Part shown: positions 7,292 to 16,123 of the stretch, one piece after another
Position numbering within the stretch: position 1 is the first letter of the stretch
How the letters are laid out: every line of letters begins with the position of its first letter
From: Bradyrhizobium sp. BR 10289
Lineage (GTDB): Bacteria > Pseudomonadota > Alphaproteobacteria > Rhizobiales > Xanthobacteraceae
DNA: 64,000 nucleotides
Assembly (NCBI RefSeq): GCF_019455385.1
Contig: NZ_JACOFR010000028.1
Coordinates: 28,707-92,706, forward strand
Direction: 5' to 3'
Translations under genes and position numbers: made by a program
Notes under the pieces: model-generated
The model's input: the letters and a program-made list of their open reading frames with translations, nothing else
Told to the model about the DNA's origin: nothing
Database searches by the model: none

Positions 7292-8083
7292 ATGTCCTAC
7301 CAGCTCATCGAATTTTCCGTCGACGCCGGTGTCGCGACGATTGCCTTCAACCGGCCGGAACGGCGCAACGCCATGAGCGACGACATGCGCGCCGAGTTCG
7401 TCCATGCTCTCGAAACCGTCGCCCGCGACAAGGCGATCAAGGCGCTGGTGCTGACCGGGCGTGGCAACGCCTTCTGCGCCGGTGGCGATATCAGTGGCAT
7501 GAAGCGCCGGCTGGAGTCGCCGCAGGGGGAAGTCGCCTTCAACGGATGGAGCCGCCAGCAGGGCGTGCACCACGTGCAATCCTTCCTGATGGGCCTGCCG
7601 AAGCCGACCATTGCGGCCGTCAACGGTGCCGCGGCGGGCTTGGGAGCGGATACCGCGCTGGCCTGCGACTTCGTGATGGGAACGGAACGCTCGAAATTCA
7701 CCTGGTCCTACATCAAGCGCGGCCTGATTCCCGACGGCGGCGGCCTGTACTTTCTGCCGCGCCGGGTCGGGCTTCCCAGGGCCAAGGAGCTGATCTTCAC
7801 GGGGCGCATGGTCGAGGCCGACGAAGCGTTGTCGCTCTGCATCGTCGATCGCAAGGTGGCTGCAAGCGAGTTGCTGCCGGCCGCGCAGGCCTGGGCGGCC
7901 GAACTGGCGCAGGGCTCTCCCACCGCGCTGGCGCTGGGCAAGAAGATCCTGAACGAGACTTTCGAGCATTCCGCGCACAACATTTTCAGTCTCGGCAGCC
8001 AGGCGCAGGCGATCTGCTATACCAGCGCCGAGCATCGCGACGCCGTGACGGCGTTCCTCGCGCAATCCACGTCGAAGGATTGA
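7292..8083 (+). CDS. Enoyl-CoA hydratase/isomerase family protein
   Basis: The 263-residue protein has the crotonase fold: the first oxyanion loop NAFCAGGDISGM around residues 61-72 and the second, NGAAAGLGADTALACD, around 111-126. The usual second catalytic Glu position reads IPDGGG, with Asp instead of Glu, as found in isomerase-like or divergent members, so the exact reaction is open. It is the first gene of an operon with an acyl-CoA ligase (3 bases downstream) and a TTT binding protein. Confidence 0.9.
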   Translation: MSYQLIEFSVDAGVATIAFNRPERRNAMSDDMRAEFVHALETVARDKAIKALVLTGRGNAFCAGGDISGMKRRLESPQGEVAFNGWSRQQGVHHVQSFLMGLPKPTIAAVNGAAAGLGADTALACDFVMGTERSKFTWSYIKRGLIPDGGGLYFLPRRVGLPRAKELIFTGRMVEADEALSLCIVDRKVAASELLPAAQAWAAELAQGSPTALALGKKILNETFEHSAHNIFSLGSQAQAICYTSAEHRDAVTAFLAQSTSKD

Positions 8084-8086
8084 GCG

Positions 8087-10174
8087 ATGGATGCGATCGA
8101 ACGCCTGGTCCGGCCGCGCAGCGTCGCGATCATCGGTGCCTCGGCTGACCCGACCAAGACGTCGGGGCGGCCGGTCTCCTATCTCAGGAAGCACGGCTTT
8201 GCGGGCGAGATCTATCCCGTCAATCCGAAGGTCGCAGACATCGGCGGCTTGCGTTGCTACGCCGACGTGGCCTCGCTGCCTGCCGTGCCCGACGTCGGCA
8301 TCGTCCTGTTAGGTGCGGAGCGCGCGCATATCGCGGTGCGCGAATTGTCCGCGCGCGGCTGCGCTGCTGCGATCGTTCTTGCCAGCGGCTACACCGAAAC
8401 CGGCGCGGAGGGCGCCGCGCGGCAGAAGCAGCTGACGGAAGCCGCCGGATCCATGCGCCTGCTCGGGCCGAACACGATCGGTCTCGTCAATCTCACCGAC
8501 AATATCGTGCTGTCGGCCTCCGGCGCGCTGGCGATGGACCGCTTCCCGGCAGGCGCGATCGGGCTGGTCTCGCAAAGCGGCGGCATTCTCGGCGCCTTGC
8601 TGTCGCGCGCCGCCGCGCGCGGAGTCGGGCTGTCCAAGCTGGTGTCGACCAGCAACGAGGCCGATCTCGAGCTCGCCGATTTCATCGACTTTCTGGCCGA
8701 TGACGGCGCGACCAGGGTGATCGCGCTCTACATCGAGGCGATCCGCAACCCCGCGCGCTTTCGCGATGCGGTGCTTAAGGCGCGCCGCGCCGGCAAGCCC
8801 GTCGTCGCCTTCAAGATCGGGCGATCGGAAGCGGGTGCAAAGGCGGCTGTCTCGCATACCGGGGCGCTTGCGGGCTCCGACCGGATGTACGACGCCTTGT
8901 TCAGGCAGCTCGGCGTGATCCGCGCCAGAACGTTTGATGACCTGCTCGACATTCCTGCGGCCCTTGCGGCCGGACGCAAGCTGTCCGGCAAGCGTGTGGC
9001 GATCCTCACCTCGACCGGTGGCGCCGGCACGATCGTGTCCGACAGCCTGGGCGTCGCCGGCTTTGCCACACCCGCGCCCGACGCGGAGACGGCGGCTCAA
9101 CTGCGCAGCCTTCAATCGGGATCGCACACCGCGCTGGATCGCAATCCGATCGATGTGACGCTGGCCGGCCTGCAGCCGGACCTGCTGCGCGCCGCGATCC
9201 GCATCCTGCTCGCAAGTCCCTCCTACGATGCGCTCACCATCATCGTCGGCTCGTCGGCGGTGGGATCGCCGACGCTGATGGCCGATGCCATCCGCGACTG
9301 CCTGCCGATGAGCGATAAGCCCGTCATCGCCTATGTCAGCCCCTACGCGCCCGAGGTGGTCGCCGTCCTCACCGGGCGAGGCGTGCCGGCCTATACGTCG
9401 GCCGAGAGCTGCGCCGCTGCGCTCGACGGGCTCTTGCGGGCGGGACTGCCGGAGCAGGTCCAGACATCCGGCTCGGTGGGGCCGGCGGTCGATATCAGTG
9501 ACGTCCCGGCGGGCTCGCTGGATGAGGCAGAGGCCAAGGCGCTGTTCGCCCGCTTCGGCGTTCCGATCGTCGCCGAGAAGGTGATCGCGACATCGACCGA
9601 AGCGGAGCAGGCGGCGCGGGACTTTGGCGGCCCGGTCGTCCTCAAGATTCTCTCGCGCGAGATCGCGCACAAGAGCGATGTCGGCGGCGTCGCCGTGGGC
9701 CTGACCGCCGAGACGATCGGCAAGCGCCTGACGGCGATGGCCGGAGAGGTCGAGGCGAAGGCCGGCAAGCGACCCGAACGTTTTCTGGTTCAGGAGATGA
9801 TCTCCGGCGGCGTCGAGATCATTCTCGGGATGCATCGCGATCCGCTGGGGACGGCGATCCTGCTCGGCATGGGCGGCGTCTCCGCCGAACTGTTCAGGGA
9901 CACGACGATGCGTCTGTTGCCACCCCAAGGCGGCCTCGATCTGTCCGAAGCCGGAGCGATGATGCGCGACCTCGTGACGTGGCCGCTGCTGGACGGCTTT
10001 CGCGGCCGGCCGGCATGCGATGTCGATGCGCTCGCAGCCGCGATCGTTGCCTTCTCGCGCATGGTTGCGCAGCTCGGCGACCGCCTCGTCGAGGCCGAAA
10101 TCAATCCGGTGTTCGTGCTGCCGGAAGGCCAGGGCGTGAAGGCTGCGGACGGATTGGTTGTTCTCAATGACTGA
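8087..10174 (+). CDS. Acetate-CoA ligase (ADP-forming) family protein
   Basis: The 695-residue protein fuses the two parts of NDP-forming acyl-CoA synthetases. The N-terminal CoA-binding domain starts IERLVRPRSVAIIGASADP; the ligase domain carries the phospho-histidine motif AAVSHTGALAGSD near residue 256; the C-terminal ATP-grasp domain contains GGPVVLKILSREIAHKSDVGG and LVEAEINPVFV. Such enzymes make an acyl-CoA from an acid, ATP and CoA. The substrate is unknown. Downstream of a crotonase and upstream of a binding protein, it probably activates the imported acid. Confidence 0.9.
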   Translation: MDAIERLVRPRSVAIIGASADPTKTSGRPVSYLRKHGFAGEIYPVNPKVADIGGLRCYADVASLPAVPDVGIVLLGAERAHIAVRELSARGCAAAIVLASGYTETGAEGAARQKQLTEAAGSMRLLGPNTIGLVNLTDNIVLSASGALAMDRFPAGAIGLVSQSGGILGALLSRAAARGVGLSKLVSTSNEADLELADFIDFLADDGATRVIALYIEAIRNPARFRDAVLKARRAGKPVVAFKIGRSEAGAKAAVSHTGALAGSDRMYDALFRQLGVIRARTFDDLLDIPAALAAGRKLSGKRVAILTSTGGAGTIVSDSLGVAGFATPAPDAETAAQLRSLQSGSHTALDRNPIDVTLAGLQPDLLRAAIRILLASPSYDALTIIVGSSAVGSPTLMADAIRDCLPMSDKPVIAYVSPYAPEVVAVLTGRGVPAYTSAESCAAALDGLLRAGLPEQVQTSGSVGPAVDISDVPAGSLDEAEAKALFARFGVPIVAEKVIATSTEAEQAARDFGGPVVLKILSREIAHKSDVGGVAVGLTAETIGKRLTAMAGEVEAKAGKRPERFLVQEMISGGVEIILGMHRDPLGTAILLGMGGVSAELFRDTTMRLLPPQGGLDLSEAGAMMRDLVTWPLLDGFRGRPACDVDALAAAIVAFSRMVAQLGDRLVEAEINPVFVLPEGQGVKAADGLVVLND

Positions 10175-10196
10175 ACGAAATCGGATGGAGCTCCAG

Positions 10197-11231
10197 ATGG
10201 CCATTGGCGAAATCATCGATCACGACCGCGCTCGCAAGAAGGGTGTTGCCGTACGGCGCTGGCTGCACCGCGCCATCTTCGCCTGTGCCGTCCTGCCGGT
10301 CGTCACCGGCATGGCAATTGCGCCGGCGCGCGCCGAATACCCCGAAAAGATCGTCAAGATCGTGGTGCCCTTCGCAGCCGGCGGCGGCACCGACATCATC
10401 GCGCGCACCACGGCGCAGGAGATCCAGGCGGACCTCGGCAGATCCGTCATCATCGAGAACAAGCCGGGCGCCGGCACCATCATCGGAACCCAGACGGTGG
10501 CCACCAGCGATCCCGACGGCTATTCGCTGCTGATGGCGACCTTCGCGCACGCGGTCAACCCGAGCCTCTACAACAAGCTGCCGTTCGATCCGCACAAGGA
10601 CTTCGCGCCGGTCTCGCTGATCGCGCGCTCGTTCAACATCGTCGTGGTCAACCCGGCATCGAAGATCAACTCGATCGCCGATCTGATCGCGGAAGCCAAG
10701 GCCAATCCTGGCAAGCTCAATTTCGGCACGTTCGGCACCGGCACCTCAGCCCATCTCGCCGGCGAGCTGTTTAACGCGCTGGCCAACGTCAAGATGACGG
10801 CGGTGCCGTACAAGGGGGCCGCGCCTGCGATCAGCGATCTCCTGGGCGGACAGATCGACGTGATGTTCACAACGGTGGCGAGCGCGGCCTCGCTGGTCGC
10901 TGCGGGCCAACTCCGCGCGCTGGCTGTCACGTCCGCGGAACGTTCGACCGCATTTCCGCAATTGCCGACGGTCGCCGAGGCCGGCGTGCCCGGCTACGCC
11001 GCCGAGTCCTGGTACGGCCTGTACGCCCCGGCCAGGACGCCTGCGCCCGTGATTGCACGCCTCAACCAGGCTGTCGCCAAGGCCGTCAAGTCCGGTGGCT
11101 TCAAGCAGCTCGAGGCCAACGAGGGCCTCATCATGGTCGGCGGCTCACCGGAAGATCTCGATCGCTATGTCGCGCAGGAAGAGGACCGCTGGCGCAAGCT
11201 GGTCAAGGACGCGAATATCGAGGTGCAATGA
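10197..11231 (+). CDS. Tripartite tricarboxylate transporter (Bug/TctC) substrate-binding protein
   Basis: A 344-residue periplasmic binding protein. After a basic N-terminus and hydrophobic signal segment ending near APARAEY, the mature part begins PEKIVKIVVPFAAGGGTDIIART, the hallmark of the Bug/TctC family; IIENKPGAGTIIGTQTVA and MTAVPYKGAAPAISDLLGGQ are further family motifs. The ATG at 10197 is chosen for a GGAG six bases ahead; earlier in-frame starts overlap the upstream gene. No TctA or TctB membrane partner is nearby. Its 3' end overlaps the convergent vWA gene by 29 bases. Confidence 0.9.
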   Translation: MAIGEIIDHDRARKKGVAVRRWLHRAIFACAVLPVVTGMAIAPARAEYPEKIVKIVVPFAAGGGTDIIARTTAQEIQADLGRSVIIENKPGAGTIIGTQTVATSDPDGYSLLMATFAHAVNPSLYNKLPFDPHKDFAPVSLIARSFNIVVVNPASKINSIADLIAEAKANPGKLNFGTFGTGTSAHLAGELFNALANVKMTAVPYKGAAPAISDLLGGQIDVMFTTVASAASLVAAGQLRALAVTSAERSTAFPQLPTVAEAGVPGYAAESWYGLYAPARTPAPVIARLNQAVAKAVKSGGFKQLEANEGLIMVGGSPEDLDRYVAQEEDRWRKLVKDANIEVQ

Positions 11232-12162
11232 GGAGCCGGTTGATGAGCTGAACCAGGGTGCTCTCCAGCTCTTGCGGAGAACTGATGGTGATGCCGTCCT
11301 TGTAGTACTGGTCGACGGGGTGGGCGATACCGATCGCCGCAAGCTTGATGTCGCCGGCCTGCTCGATCTCGCCGGTGACGCGGCGCAAATGGTGGATCAG
11401 ATAGCCGTCGCCATTGGCGAGCAATGTGGAATCGTCGACCGGCGCACCGTCGGACAGCACAATCAGATATTTCTGTCTTTCTTCGCGCCGGCGCAATCGC
11501 GACGCAGCCCATTCGACAGCTTCGCCATCGACGTTCTCCTTGACGAGGTCTCGCCTCAGCATCACGGCACAGCGTTGTGCGCTCAGCTTCTCGCCGGCGC
11601 TGCAATAGACGATGTGCAGCAGGTCGTTAAGCCGCCCGGGATAGGGCGGCTGGCCGTCGTTCAGCCATCCCTCGCGGCTCCGGCCGCCCTTCCAGCGTGC
11701 GGTCGTGAATCCGAGCACTTCGTATTTTGCTCCGATCCTGTCGAGCAGGTCGGAGGCGACCAGCGCAGCCCGCGCCGCGAACAGCATCGGCGGCCCCCGC
11801 ATCGATCCGGAATGATCGATGAGCAAGGATACGACCGTATCAGCGGCAGCAAAATCCGAGCCGTCTTGCGGCTGGGCCGTTGCCATGCACGCTCGCTGTG
11901 CAGCAAGGCCCTCTTCGAGCGCGTACAATTGTCTGAGATCGACCTTGGGAAAGCGCTCGGCCCAGTCCCGGTCGGGGTCGGAGAGAAGAACCGAATCCAG
12001 ATCGTCGGCGTTCGCCTCGACGTCGAAATCGCTTGTGTAGATCCGATAAGGCATACCGGGCTCGAACAGGACCGGAGTTCGCCACGATCTCCGAAGCAGC
12101 CGCAGGACGCTCAACGCAAGGAGCGCAACGAGCATCGTCAGGAAAGCGTTACGCCAAAGCAA
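11203..12162 (-). CDS. CobT-like von Willebrand factor A domain protein, membrane-anchored
   Basis: A 319-residue protein with an N-terminal membrane helix (AFLTMLVALLALSVLRLL). The vWA domain has the MIDAS motif SLLIDHSGSMRG around residue 112 and a late VLSDGAPVD. The spacing and the FTTARWKGG segment resemble the C-terminal domain of CobT, the cobaltochelatase subunit, but CobN, CobS and the CobT acidic region are absent. The start is a TTG with GGAG six bases ahead, and is uncertain. It could act with a MoxR-type ATPase elsewhere; no partner lies nearby. Confidence 0.8.
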   Translation of the reverse strand: MLWRNAFLTMLVALLALSVLRLLRRSWRTPVLFEPGMPYRIYTSDFDVEANADDLDSVLLSDPDRDWAERFPKVDLRQLYALEEGLAAQRACMATAQPQDGSDFAAADTVVSLLIDHSGSMRGPPMLFAARAALVASDLLDRIGAKYEVLGFTTARWKGGRSREGWLNDGQPPYPGRLNDLLHIVYCSAGEKLSAQRCAVMLRRDLVKENVDGEAVEWAASRLRRREERQKYLIVLSDGAPVDDSTLLANGDGYLIHHLRRVTGEIEQAGDIKLAAIGIAHPVDQYYKDGITISSPQELESTLVQLINRLLIAPRYSRP

Positions 12163-12252
12163 GGCGGGCTCCAGTCATGTTGGGTGGGCGTTTCGGTCGG
12201 TTAGGCCGCCGGCCGACACGCTGACGTATTCGCGTGCAGGCCCGATCATGCT

Positions 12253-12609
12253 CTATTCGCTGCTCTCGTCGGGAGTCCGTGGAACGTGGCGCTGAAGGTC
12301 CATTCTGTCGTGCAGAATACGCACGATTTCGATCGTGCTGTCGGGTGCTGCCCGATACATCAGGAAGTGACTTCCGCGGTGACCGCGCCGTGCGACATGG
12401 AGCGTACGAAGACCTGCCATGATCTCGTCGCGAGCCGTGGAGCCCAAGACGTCGGGGCCGTCGGTGAGTTCGCCAATCGCCTGAACGAGCGTGTCCCGAT
12501 AGATGCGCGATTGGCGCGCGCCAAAATTCTCCGCGGTCCATTTGAGGATGTTGGCGAAGTCGACTTCCGCAACAGCACCGAGACGAACCCGCCATTTCCG
12601 CTCGGCCAT
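12253..12609 (-). CDS. parE: RelE/ParE family toxin
   Basis: The 118-residue protein starts MAERKWRVRLGAVAEVDFANI and shows the RelE/ParE pattern: an N-terminal strand and helix (ILKWTAENFGARQS), then a C-terminal sheet with ARRGHRGSHFLMYR and IEIVRILHDRMD. ParE members poison DNA gyrase, RelE members cleave mRNA; IVRILHDRMDLQRH is the typical ParE ending. The gene starts 7 bases after its antitoxin on the same strand. A longer frame overlapping the antitoxin gene is less likely. Confidence 0.85.
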   Translation of the reverse strand: MAERKWRVRLGAVAEVDFANILKWTAENFGARQSRIYRDTLVQAIGELTDGPDVLGSTARDEIMAGLRTLHVARRGHRGSHFLMYRAAPDSTIEIVRILHDRMDLQRHVPRTPDESSE

Positions 12610-12616
12610 GAGGGTT

Positions 12617-12904
12617 TTACTTGGTTGTTCTGGAGATGACCCTCTCCGAGAGGTCATTCAAATAGGCTTGGAGTTCCTCGACGGTTCCAAACTCTTTGAA
12701 TTCGCCTCGATCTAGCGCCCCGACGCCTTTGCGAGCCGCTGCCTGCAACGCTTTCAGCTTGACCGCGTCTTCCGCTTCGCGCTGCTCCACGAGCCGCAGC
12801 CCGTCGCGCAGCACTTCGCTGGCGTTCTGGTAGCGACCGGACTTGACGAGGGTCTCCAGGAGTTCTTCCTGACGCTCCGTCAGCACGACGTTTCTGGTGG
12901 GCAT
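12617..12904 (-). CDS. parD: ParD family antitoxin
   Basis: The 95-residue protein begins MPTRNVVLTERQEELLETLV with SGRYQNASEVLRDGLRLVEQ following, the ribbon-helix-helix DNA-binding part of ParD. The C-terminal half (EEFGTVEELQAYLND-like) is the toxin-binding tail. An upstream ATG at 12961 is rejected because it lies inside the palindromic operator. The antitoxin normally precedes the toxin and represses the pair, as the layout here suggests. Confidence 0.88.
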   Translation of the reverse strand: MPTRNVVLTERQEELLETLVKSGRYQNASEVLRDGLRLVEQREAEDAVKLKALQAAARKGVGALDRGEFKEFGTVEELQAYLNDLSERVISRTTK

Positions 12905-12944
12905 GGACACCCTCTTTCTCGGTCGTTCGGAGGCAAACAGGGTT

Positions 12945-12961
12945 ATGGCATAATATGCCAT
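12945..12961. promoter_or_regulatory. Palindromic operator of the parDE pair
   Basis: ATGGCAT-AAT-ATGCCAT is a perfect 17-base dyad 40 bases upstream of the ParD start. On the minus strand its centre contains TATTAT, a plausible -10 box, so a bound ParD dimer would block transcription. The position and form fit autoregulation; binding is inferred. Confidence 0.6.
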
Positions 12962-12997
12962 GGCCGCTCGGCCGGCTCAACTCTGAAGTTGCGACTC

Positions 12998-14800
12998 TCA
13001 GCGCGAGCCCGCTGCAAACGCCGCGGCCCGAGCCTGCAATTCCGCCCGAACCCGATCGAGCACGCTCTCATATTCCCGCGTCTCGCTCTGCCTGAATAGC
13101 CGCACGCTCGGATACCAGGGGCTGTCGTCGCGATCGAGCAGCCAGCGGTAGTCGGGCGTCCATGGCAGCAGGATCCAGGTCGGACGGCCGAGGGCGCCGG
13201 CGAGATGGGCGACGCTGGTGTCGACGGTGATCACGAGATCGAGACAGCTGACCAAGGCAGCGGTCTCGGTGAAGTCGGTGAGGTCGGCGGTGAGGTCGAC
13301 GATGTCGCTCCGCTCGCGCAACACCGCCGCGTCGGCCGGGCGCGGGGCCTTCTGCAGGCTGATGAAGCTGGCATCGACGTCGAGGATGCGGCAGAGCGTT
13401 CGCAGCGGAATCGAGCGCGTTTGATCGTTGACGTGGCCGGGATCACCGGACCAGACGAGGCCAACCCGGAGCTTGCTGCGAGGACCGAGACGATTGTCCC
13501 AGGCCCGAATGCGGTCGGCTGGAATGGAGGGCAGATACGCCGCCGACGGAATCGTGTCGAGACGCGTTCCGAAGGCGAGCGGAAGGCTGGAGATCGGGCA
13601 GTGCAGGTCGAACGCCTTCAGCCTGCCTGCCGTCGACAGCGGAGCGCAGTCGGATACACCGCTCAGGTTTGACATCAGGCGATGCAGCGGATCTTGGACG
13701 GCGAGAAGAACGCGCGCGCCGCGCTTTGCCAGCAGGGGGACGTAGCGGGCGAAGTGAATGCTGTCGCCCAGTCCCTCGTCCGCAGCGACGAGGATCGTCT
13801 TGCCCTCAAGGCTCTCTTCACCGAGCCACATGGGCTGCGCAAACTTCGCGTATTTCGACGAAGGCAGCTTCAACCTTGTGTGGTGCCCGCGCCAGCCAGT
13901 TTCGAAATCACCCGTCAGGAGCCGGGCCAGAGTCACATTCCACTCCGTCACACTATTGCTCAGCCCGAGCGCCTTCATGCGATCGGATAGCGCGAAGACC
14001 TCGTCGAAGCGGTGCAGGTGGTAAAGCGTGGTCAGCTTGTTGTTGAAGGCATCGACCAGGCGCGGCTGGAGCGCGACGGCCTTGTCGAACCATGCCAGCG
14101 CTTCCTCATCCCTGCCGAGCTGCCGCAACGCGAGACCGAGATGGTTGCAGGTGTCGGCATTGTCAGGGTCGAGCTGATGCGCCCGCCGGCCGTCGCTCGC
14201 GGATTCCTCGAACCGTTTCAGGCAGTAGAGAATCCATGCGCGCGCGTGCAATGTCGGGGCATGGTCCCGGTGCAGGCTGTCGCTCAGATCGAGACGCGCG
14301 ATCGCCTCTTCGTTCCGACCCAGCTTGTGGAGGATGATCCCGCTCTTGTGGAGGGCATCGTGCTGATGCGGATCGAGCTCGATCGCCTTTTGAAAACTCA
14401 CGAGGGCCTGATCGAGGCGCTTGAGCTGGACGAGGATGTCGCCATGCTGTCGCCAAAACTCGGAATCATCGGGTCGAAGCTGGATCGCCTTGTCGAGGAC
14501 GTTGAGGGCTTCTGCGAAACGCCCATGGCGCTGCAGCGCCGCCCCGAAGCTCGCGAGATATTCCGCCTTGGGGGCGCGCTGGATCGCGCGGACGATCCAG
14601 CCCATGGCATCGCCATATTGCCCGGCTTGGAGAAGCAGCAGCCCCATCAGATGCTGCGCGCCGGCGTGCTCCGCATCGATCGCGAGCGCCTGCTCGCAGC
14701 AGGCCCGCGCGTCGGGATGCCGTCCGCCCCTGAAATGCTGAAGGCCCGCCTCGCAGAGCGCGGCGGGCGTCTTCACCGCCAGCATGCTCAGGGCTGTCAT
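12998..14800 (-). CDS. TPR protein with glycosyltransferase-like C-terminal domain
   Basis: A 600-residue protein. Residues about 10-290 hold roughly eight TPR units (for example ARACCEQALAIDAEHAGA, ALVSFQKAIELDPHQHDA, ALAWFDKAVALQPRLVDA). The second half looks like a GT-B glycosyltransferase of the family 9/41 type: ADEGLGDSIHFARYVPLLA, LRVGLVWSGDPGHVND, and the nucleotide-binding end ITVDTSVAHLAGALGRPTW then WTPDYRWLLDRDDSPWY. The ATG at 14800 is used; the frame runs further upstream but overlaps the LuxR-type gene. It may glycosylate surface proteins such as flagellin or an adhesin, which is inferred from the domain pairing only. Confidence 0.85.
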   Translation of the reverse strand: MTALSMLAVKTPAALCEAGLQHFRGGRHPDARACCEQALAIDAEHAGAQHLMGLLLLQAGQYGDAMGWIVRAIQRAPKAEYLASFGAALQRHGRFAEALNVLDKAIQLRPDDSEFWRQHGDILVQLKRLDQALVSFQKAIELDPHQHDALHKSGIILHKLGRNEEAIARLDLSDSLHRDHAPTLHARAWILYCLKRFEESASDGRRAHQLDPDNADTCNHLGLALRQLGRDEEALAWFDKAVALQPRLVDAFNNKLTTLYHLHRFDEVFALSDRMKALGLSNSVTEWNVTLARLLTGDFETGWRGHHTRLKLPSSKYAKFAQPMWLGEESLEGKTILVAADEGLGDSIHFARYVPLLAKRGARVLLAVQDPLHRLMSNLSGVSDCAPLSTAGRLKAFDLHCPISSLPLAFGTRLDTIPSAAYLPSIPADRIRAWDNRLGPRSKLRVGLVWSGDPGHVNDQTRSIPLRTLCRILDVDASFISLQKAPRPADAAVLRERSDIVDLTADLTDFTETAALVSCLDLVITVDTSVAHLAGALGRPTWILLPWTPDYRWLLDRDDSPWYPSVRLFRQSETREYESVLDRVRAELQARAAAFAAGSR

Positions 14801-14955
14801 TGAGCTGTTGCTGGCGGCTCGGTGATTGGCTTGTCCGGTCAAGTCGCGATCAGCTTTCGATGTCAGATCGCGACCGTGCACGATTCTTGTAAACCCCGGA
14901 AGCTGGGCGGGCAGTCGGTGCGTTCGCAACGCAAGCCTCGCGCAAGCTTGCGCCC

Positions 14956-16119
14956 TCAGCGCGGCAGCGTTGCCTGCACGTTCTTCAGCATGGCGACGAG
15001 CTGGCTCTGCTGGCTGGTGCCGGTCTTGTAGAAGACCCGGATGAGATGGCTGCGCGCCGTGCTCATGCGAATGCCGATCCGGTCGGCCGTCTCCTTGAGC
15101 GGGTGACCGCCGGCGAGGTTCGCGGCGACGCGGGCCTCCTGCGGGGTCAGGTCGAACAAGCGGGCGATCGTCTCGGCAAATCCGGATGGCATGTCTTGCG
15201 AGATCCGGCGCACGATGACCACCGCGCACGGCTCCAGTGCAATACTGGGAATATCGTGCCCCATGGATGGGCCGATCGAGATCGCGAGGGTTGCGGGATC
15301 GTTGACTTCAGGTCCCGGGGCAATCAGGAGGTCTCCGCCAAGGCCGGGCAGCGCATTGGCGCGCGCCGCGCAGGACTCGGCAACGAGCTGCCGTAGCCTT
15401 GCGTCGTAGCGCGGGTCCGCGGTCATGAGCACGCCTCTGCGCAGGAACAGGCCGGCATCCTGATCAGACAGGATCTGCTCGGCCGCCTCGTTGCGGGCGA
15501 GAACGCGCAGTTGCGCGTCGACGGCGAGGACAGCGAACGGCAAATGCGACAGGCTGGAGGACACCAGCTTCGCGAGTCCCGCCTGCCGCCCGATCTCGAC
15601 GGCGCGCGCAAGATGCGGCGAGACCATGTTGAGGAGCTCGAGCTCTGCGGCGTCGAACGCCGTCTGGTTGCGGCCGCGCTGCACGTCGAAGAACCAGGAT
15701 GACTGCCGCGAGGTGATCAGCTTGCAGGTGAGGCCGCCATACATGTCCTGCGGCGCCATCCACTCGTTCCAAAGCCGGCTTGTCCGCAGCGTCTCCCGTC
15801 CGATGAAATCGAGATCGCTGTAGGCCGTGCCGACCGGCGCCCGCGCGATCGCGCTCTCGACGATGTTGGGTTCGCCGGCGAATTCGGCGATGTAGCGGTC
15901 CTGGAAGGCGGGGTCGTTGTTGGGCGCAATCAGGTCGCCCGGCCCGCGCTCGGGTCCCGTCCGGACGAGACAGGCCTTCGAGCCGTTGAACAATTCGCGC
16001 AGGGATTCGATCGCGTCCGGCCAGGACACCGGATCATAGGCGGCCTGATAAAGGCTGCCGACGCAGGCGACGACGGAGCTTTCCTGAACCTGCATGGCGC
16101 TGCTGATCCGATTCATCAT
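14956..16119 (-). CDS. LuxR-type transcriptional regulator with N-terminal sensor region
   Basis: The 387-residue protein ends in a LuxR-type helix-turn-helix (FDLTPQEARVAANLAGGHPLKETADRIGI then STARSHLIRVFYKTGTSQQSQLV). The N-terminal 200 residues look like a PAS/GAF-type ligand region, and a second PAS-like stretch (PFAVLAVDAQLRVLARNEAAEQIL) follows. There is no receiver domain. It starts 4 bases after the hybrid kinase on the same strand, so it is in one operon with the kinase and response regulator. Its ligand is unknown. Confidence 0.85.
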   Translation of the reverse strand: MMNRISSAMQVQESSVVACVGSLYQAAYDPVSWPDAIESLRELFNGSKACLVRTGPERGPGDLIAPNNDPAFQDRYIAEFAGEPNIVESAIARAPVGTAYSDLDFIGRETLRTSRLWNEWMAPQDMYGGLTCKLITSRQSSWFFDVQRGRNQTAFDAAELELLNMVSPHLARAVEIGRQAGLAKLVSSSLSHLPFAVLAVDAQLRVLARNEAAEQILSDQDAGLFLRRGVLMTADPRYDARLRQLVAESCAARANALPGLGGDLLIAPGPEVNDPATLAISIGPSMGHDIPSIALEPCAVVIVRRISQDMPSGFAETIARLFDLTPQEARVAANLAGGHPLKETADRIGIRMSTARSHLIRVFYKTGTSQQSQLVAMLKNVQATLPR

Positions 16120-16123
16120 CCAC

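Noticed and set aside
8309..10216. Long minus-strand open frame over the CoA ligase
   Set aside because: Antisense artefact; no domain or start signal, while the plus-strand protein matches its family end to end.
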